Source: Bacteroidales bacterium (GTDB lineage: Bacteria; Bacteroidota; Bacteroidia; Bacteroidales; UBA932). Taken from it: DNA of 64,000 bases. The notes beneath the pieces are model-generated. The model saw nothing but the letters and a program-made list of their open reading frames with translations. It did no database searches and was not told the origin of the DNA. A program made the translations under genes and the position numbers. Shown here one piece after another: positions 61,374 through 64,000 of this stretch (its first letter is position 1; each line of letters opens with the position of its first letter). The stretch is from the NCBI GenBank assembly GCA_017554305.1, contig JAFZIN010000030.1, positions 124,001-188,000 of the forward strand. Reading direction: 5' to 3'.

Positions 61374-62624
61374 ATGGAAAAGAGGAGAGTTGTAGTTACC
61401 GGTATTGGAACATTGAATCCGCTTGGAAACACGCCTGAGGAGTTCTATAATGCCTTGGATAATGGTGTAAGCGGAGCGGGTCCTATAACCCGTTTTGATG
61501 CTTCCCTCTTCAATACAAGGTTCGCCTGCGAGGTAAAGAATTTTGATCCGCTCCAGTTTATAGACCGTAAAGAGGCCCGTAAGCAGGACAGATATTGCCA
61601 GTTTGCAGTAGTTGCTGCAGATCAGGCTGTTGCAGACGCAAACCTAACGGCTGAAGGGATAGACAAATCCAGAGTGGGAGTTATTATAGGTTCCGGAGTT
61701 GGCGGCATTGAGACTATGACCAATGAGGTTACAGACTTTGTTGTTAACGGCAGCAAGCCTCGCTTCAACCCGTTCCTCATTCCAAAAATGATTGCAGATA
61801 TAGCATCCGGTCTGGTATCTATAAAGTACGGCTTTATGGGTCCTAACTATGCTACCGTATCTGCCTGTGCATCATCATCTCACGCAATTCATTCAGCATA
61901 CGATCTCATCCTTTTGGATGAGGCCGATGTTATAGTTGCCGGCGGTGCAGAGGCTGCAATCACAATTCCTGGAGTTGGCGGCTTCAACTCCGCAAAGGCT
62001 CTCTCTACCCGTAACGATGACCCTAAGACGGCATCCCGTCCGTTTGACAAAGACAGAGACGGATTTGTTCTGGGAGAGGGCGCAGGAATTATTGTGCTTG
62101 AGGAGTACGAGCACGCAAAAGCCAGAGGAGCAAAGATTTACGCTGAGTTCTTAGGCAGCGGAATCAGTGCGGACGCCTACCACATTACCGCTCCTCATCC
62201 AGAGGGACTGGGCGCAATGGCTGCAATGAGAGCAGCACTCAAACGTGCAGGCCTGGCTCCTTCTCAGGTAGATTACATCAATGTTCACGGAACATCTACT
62301 CACCTTGGAGATATAGCTGAGCTTAAGGCTATTAAAGAGGTGTTTGGAGAGGATGTATACAAAATTAACATAAGTTCAACCAAGTCTATGACCGGTCACC
62401 TTTTAGGTGCCGCAGGTGCGGTTGAGGCAATTGCTTGTATACATGCAATTAACGCAGGTCTGGTTCCTCCTACAATCAACCACTTTACGGATGATGAGGA
62501 GATAGATCCTAAGTTGAACCTCACCTTTAACAAGGCTCAGAAGAGAGATGTTAAGGTAGCGTTGAGCAATACCTTTGGCTTTGGAGGTCACAACAGTTCA
62601 ATGATTTTGGGGAAGGTTGAGTAG
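61374..62624 (+). CDS. fabF: Beta-ketoacyl-ACP synthase II
   Basis: A 416-residue condensing enzyme with Cys-His-His triad: Cys164 in VSACASSSHAIH, His about 304 in NVHGTSTHLGD and His about 341 in SMTGHLLGAAG. It elongates acyl-ACP with malonyl-ACP. No box of the usual type lies between the acpP terminator and the ATG, so it depends on read-through from acpP. It ends directly against the convergent rodA stop. Confidence 0.97.
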   Translation: MEKRRVVVTGIGTLNPLGNTPEEFYNALDNGVSGAGPITRFDASLFNTRFACEVKNFDPLQFIDRKEARKQDRYCQFAVVAADQAVADANLTAEGIDKSRVGVIIGSGVGGIETMTNEVTDFVVNGSKPRFNPFLIPKMIADIASGLVSIKYGFMGPNYATVSACASSSHAIHSAYDLILLDEADVIVAGGAEAAITIPGVGGFNSAKALSTRNDDPKTASRPFDKDRDGFVLGEGAGIIVLEEYEHAKARGAKIYAEFLGSGISADAYHITAPHPEGLGAMAAMRAALKRAGLAPSQVDYINVHGTSTHLGDIAELKAIKEVFGEDVYKINISSTKSMTGHLLGAAGAVEAIACIHAINAGLVPPTINHFTDDEEIDPKLNLTFNKAQKRDVKVALSNTFGFGGHNSSMILGKVE

Positions 62625-64000
62625 TTAGTTTTCCCTCATCTGACGCTCCATATCCAATCTTATAAAGATGAACAGCAGTATGGTAAAACTTACCATACCG
62701 CTTCCGCCGTAGCTTAAGAACGGCAGTGGGATTCCTATAACCGGAAGCAGTCCCATTGTCATTCCTATGTTTATGACTACGTGCATCAGGAATATGGAGG
62801 CTACACAGTATCCGTAAATTCTGGCAAAGGCGTCACTTTGCCTTGAAGCCAGGTGTATTATTCTTGTAATTAGGAAGATGTAGACGGCAAGCAGAAGCAG
62901 GCTTCCAATAAATCCCCACTCCTCTCCAACTGTGCAGAAGATAAAGTCTGTACTCTGCTCAGGTACAAAGTTGTACTTGGTTTGGGTGCCGTTCAAAAAG
63001 CCTTTGCCCAAAAGTCCGCCGGAGCCAATTGCAATTTTGGACTGATGTACGTTGTATCCAATTCCCTGCAAATCTTCCGTTATTCCAAAGAGGTTCTCTA
63101 TTCTTGCCCGCTGGTGCGGCTGAAGAACTTTGGTAAAGATAAAGTTTACGGAGAAGGTTAGGATGACTGCACTTAAAAGGCTGAGCAGCAGGAAGAATGA
63201 AGGCCTGTTCTCCTTCCCGGTAAAGAGGTCTTTAATCCAGAGAACGGTGTGAGGTATAAAGAGTATGAGTGCCCAAACTTCACTTCTTAAAGAGCGGAGG
63301 AAGGAGAGTGATTCCACCCTTGAGAGTGACGGTATAAAGCACATCAGAACAATTACAGGTATGGCAGTAAGGAGCCAGACGCTCTTTCTGCTAAAGGCAA
63401 ATCTTAAGAGCGCTGCAGCACTTATTGCTGTAACAACCGCTGCCAGAGGAGAGCCTGCCATGGTGATGATGAACGTGGCTATTAGGCTGAGGCCCAATAT
63501 TATAACCCAGCCGCTCAATCCCTCCATATAAAAGACAAGGATGAGTCCCAGGTAAACCAGTGCACTGCCGGTCTCTTTCTCCAAAACTATGAGCAGGATA
63601 GGAAGGAGAACTACCAGTGCAGCCCTCATTGCATCTTTGCGGTTGGAGAGGGAGAAGTTCCACTGGCTCATTACGTAGGCCAGAAGAAGTGATGTTGTAA
63701 TTTTTGAGAACTCCGCCGGCTGGAATCCGAACGAGCCTATGAAAAACCAGGATTTTGAGCCGTTTACCTCTCTTCCCAGAAAGATAACTGCGGCCAGCAG
63801 CAACAGCATTCCTATGTAGAGGAACGGAGATATTGGGGCGTAGTTTCCGGGATTGATTATGTATAAAATGAAGAGGGCAACTCCTATGGAGATCAAAATC
63901 CAGATAAACTGGAGGCCGTATCTCTGGGTAAAGTCCAGTATAAAGGAGTGTTCTTCTGAGTATACTGCGGAGTAGATGTTCATCCAGCCAAACAATACCA
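62625..64000 (-). CDS. rodA: Rod-shape determining protein RodA (SEDS family; N-terminus outside window)
   Basis: At least 456 residues of a SEDS polytopic glycosyltransferase that polymerises lipid II during elongation. SEDS signatures are visible: REVNGSKSWFFIG, QPAEFSK, EKETGSALVY, and the C-terminal PLPFLSYGGSGM. The frame continues past the window edge; Bacteroidetes RodA usually begins about 20 residues earlier, so the true start is missing. A large loop between TM segments is larger than in E. coli RodA, normal for the phylum. Confidence 0.93.
   Translation of the reverse strand, partial: VLFGWMNIYSAVYSEEHSFILDFTQRYGLQFIWILISIGVALFILYIINPGNYAPISPFLYIGMLLLLAAVIFLGREVNGSKSWFFIGSFGFQPAEFSKITTSLLLAYVMSQWNFSLSNRKDAMRAALVVLLPILLIVLEKETGSALVYLGLILVFYMEGLSGWVIILGLSLIATFIITMAGSPLAAVVTAISAAALLRFAFSRKSVWLLTAIPVIVLMCFIPSLSRVESLSFLRSLRSEVWALILFIPHTVLWIKDLFTGKENRPSFFLLLSLLSAVILTFSVNFIFTKVLQPHQRARIENLFGITEDLQGIGYNVHQSKIAIGSGGLLGKGFLNGTQTKYNFVPEQSTDFIFCTVGEEWGFIGSLLLLAVYIFLITRIIHLASRQSDAFARIYGYCVASIFLMHVVINIGMTMGLLPVIGIPLPFLSYGGSGMVSFTILLFIFIRLDMERQMREN

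Overview
The window is a stretch of chromosome from a member of the Bacteroidetes, most likely order Bacteroidales; the genus cannot be fixed from the sequence. The evidence is gene content (RecO and GH3-family protein, CtlX/RocD pair, Oar-like TonB-dependent receptor, OMP_b-brl_3-type barrel, DUF187/GHL10 hydrolases, GATC restriction system, Mpi-type serine recombinase), the lack of Shine-Dalgarno sequences, and a recurrent Bacteroidetes-type -7 box TAnnTTTG (often preceded about 19 bases upstream by TTTG) in front of protein and tRNA genes. Many start codons lie only 5-25 bases after that box, so many mRNAs should have very short leaders or none.

Layout. 0-10.4 kb: housekeeping genes: partial GH3-type protein, recO, rdgB, S41 protease, a thioesterase, a GH18 lipoprotein, a polyprenyl synthase/U32 operon, rsgA and a MATE exporter. 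10.4-13.8 kb: accessory segment with an Mpi-type recombinase and a complete DpnII-type (GATC) restriction-modification operon in the order methylase, endonuclease, second methylase. 13.8-18.1 kb: a C25-like peptidase and the rocD-ctlX ornithine/citrulline pair. 18.2-21.6 kb: the str operon rpsL-rpsG-fusA-rpsJ. 21.7-27.2 kb: a tRNA(CAT), then an AT-richer accessory block (membrane protein, B12-binding radical SAM protein, AAA ATPase plus ExbD-like protein), then scpB and tRNA-Glu. 27.3-34.6 kb: rhomboid protease and a tight four-gene operon of two GHL10 hydrolases, a large MscS channel and a LOG-family protein. 34.6-42.6 kb: omega-amidase, small membrane protein, tRNA-Leu(GAG), lipoprotein, glutathione peroxidase, C69 dipeptidase, cdaA, comF and a PHP phosphatase. 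42.7-47.7 kb: mutS2, capA-like gene and metK preceded by a SAM-II-like riboswitch. 47.8-56 kb: two large outer-membrane proteins, an esterase, a small barrel and tRNA-Leu(TAA). 56-64 kb: a DUF234 ATPase behind a striking tandem inverted-repeat operator, a barrel protein, dsbD, purN, acpP-fabF and rodA (running off the end).

The most informative non-coding signals are: the SAM-II-like aptamer followed by a hairpin beside the metK start; two tandem copies (52-base period) of an inverted repeat around the promoter of the DUF234 ATPase; three copies of an interspersed hairpin repeat, two of them just behind tRNA genes; an inverted copy of the tRNA-Leu 3' end; an 11-base perfect dyad over the -7 box of a membrane-protein gene; and a terminator squeezed between acpP and fabF. 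No CRISPR array, rRNA operon or intact insertion sequence was seen.
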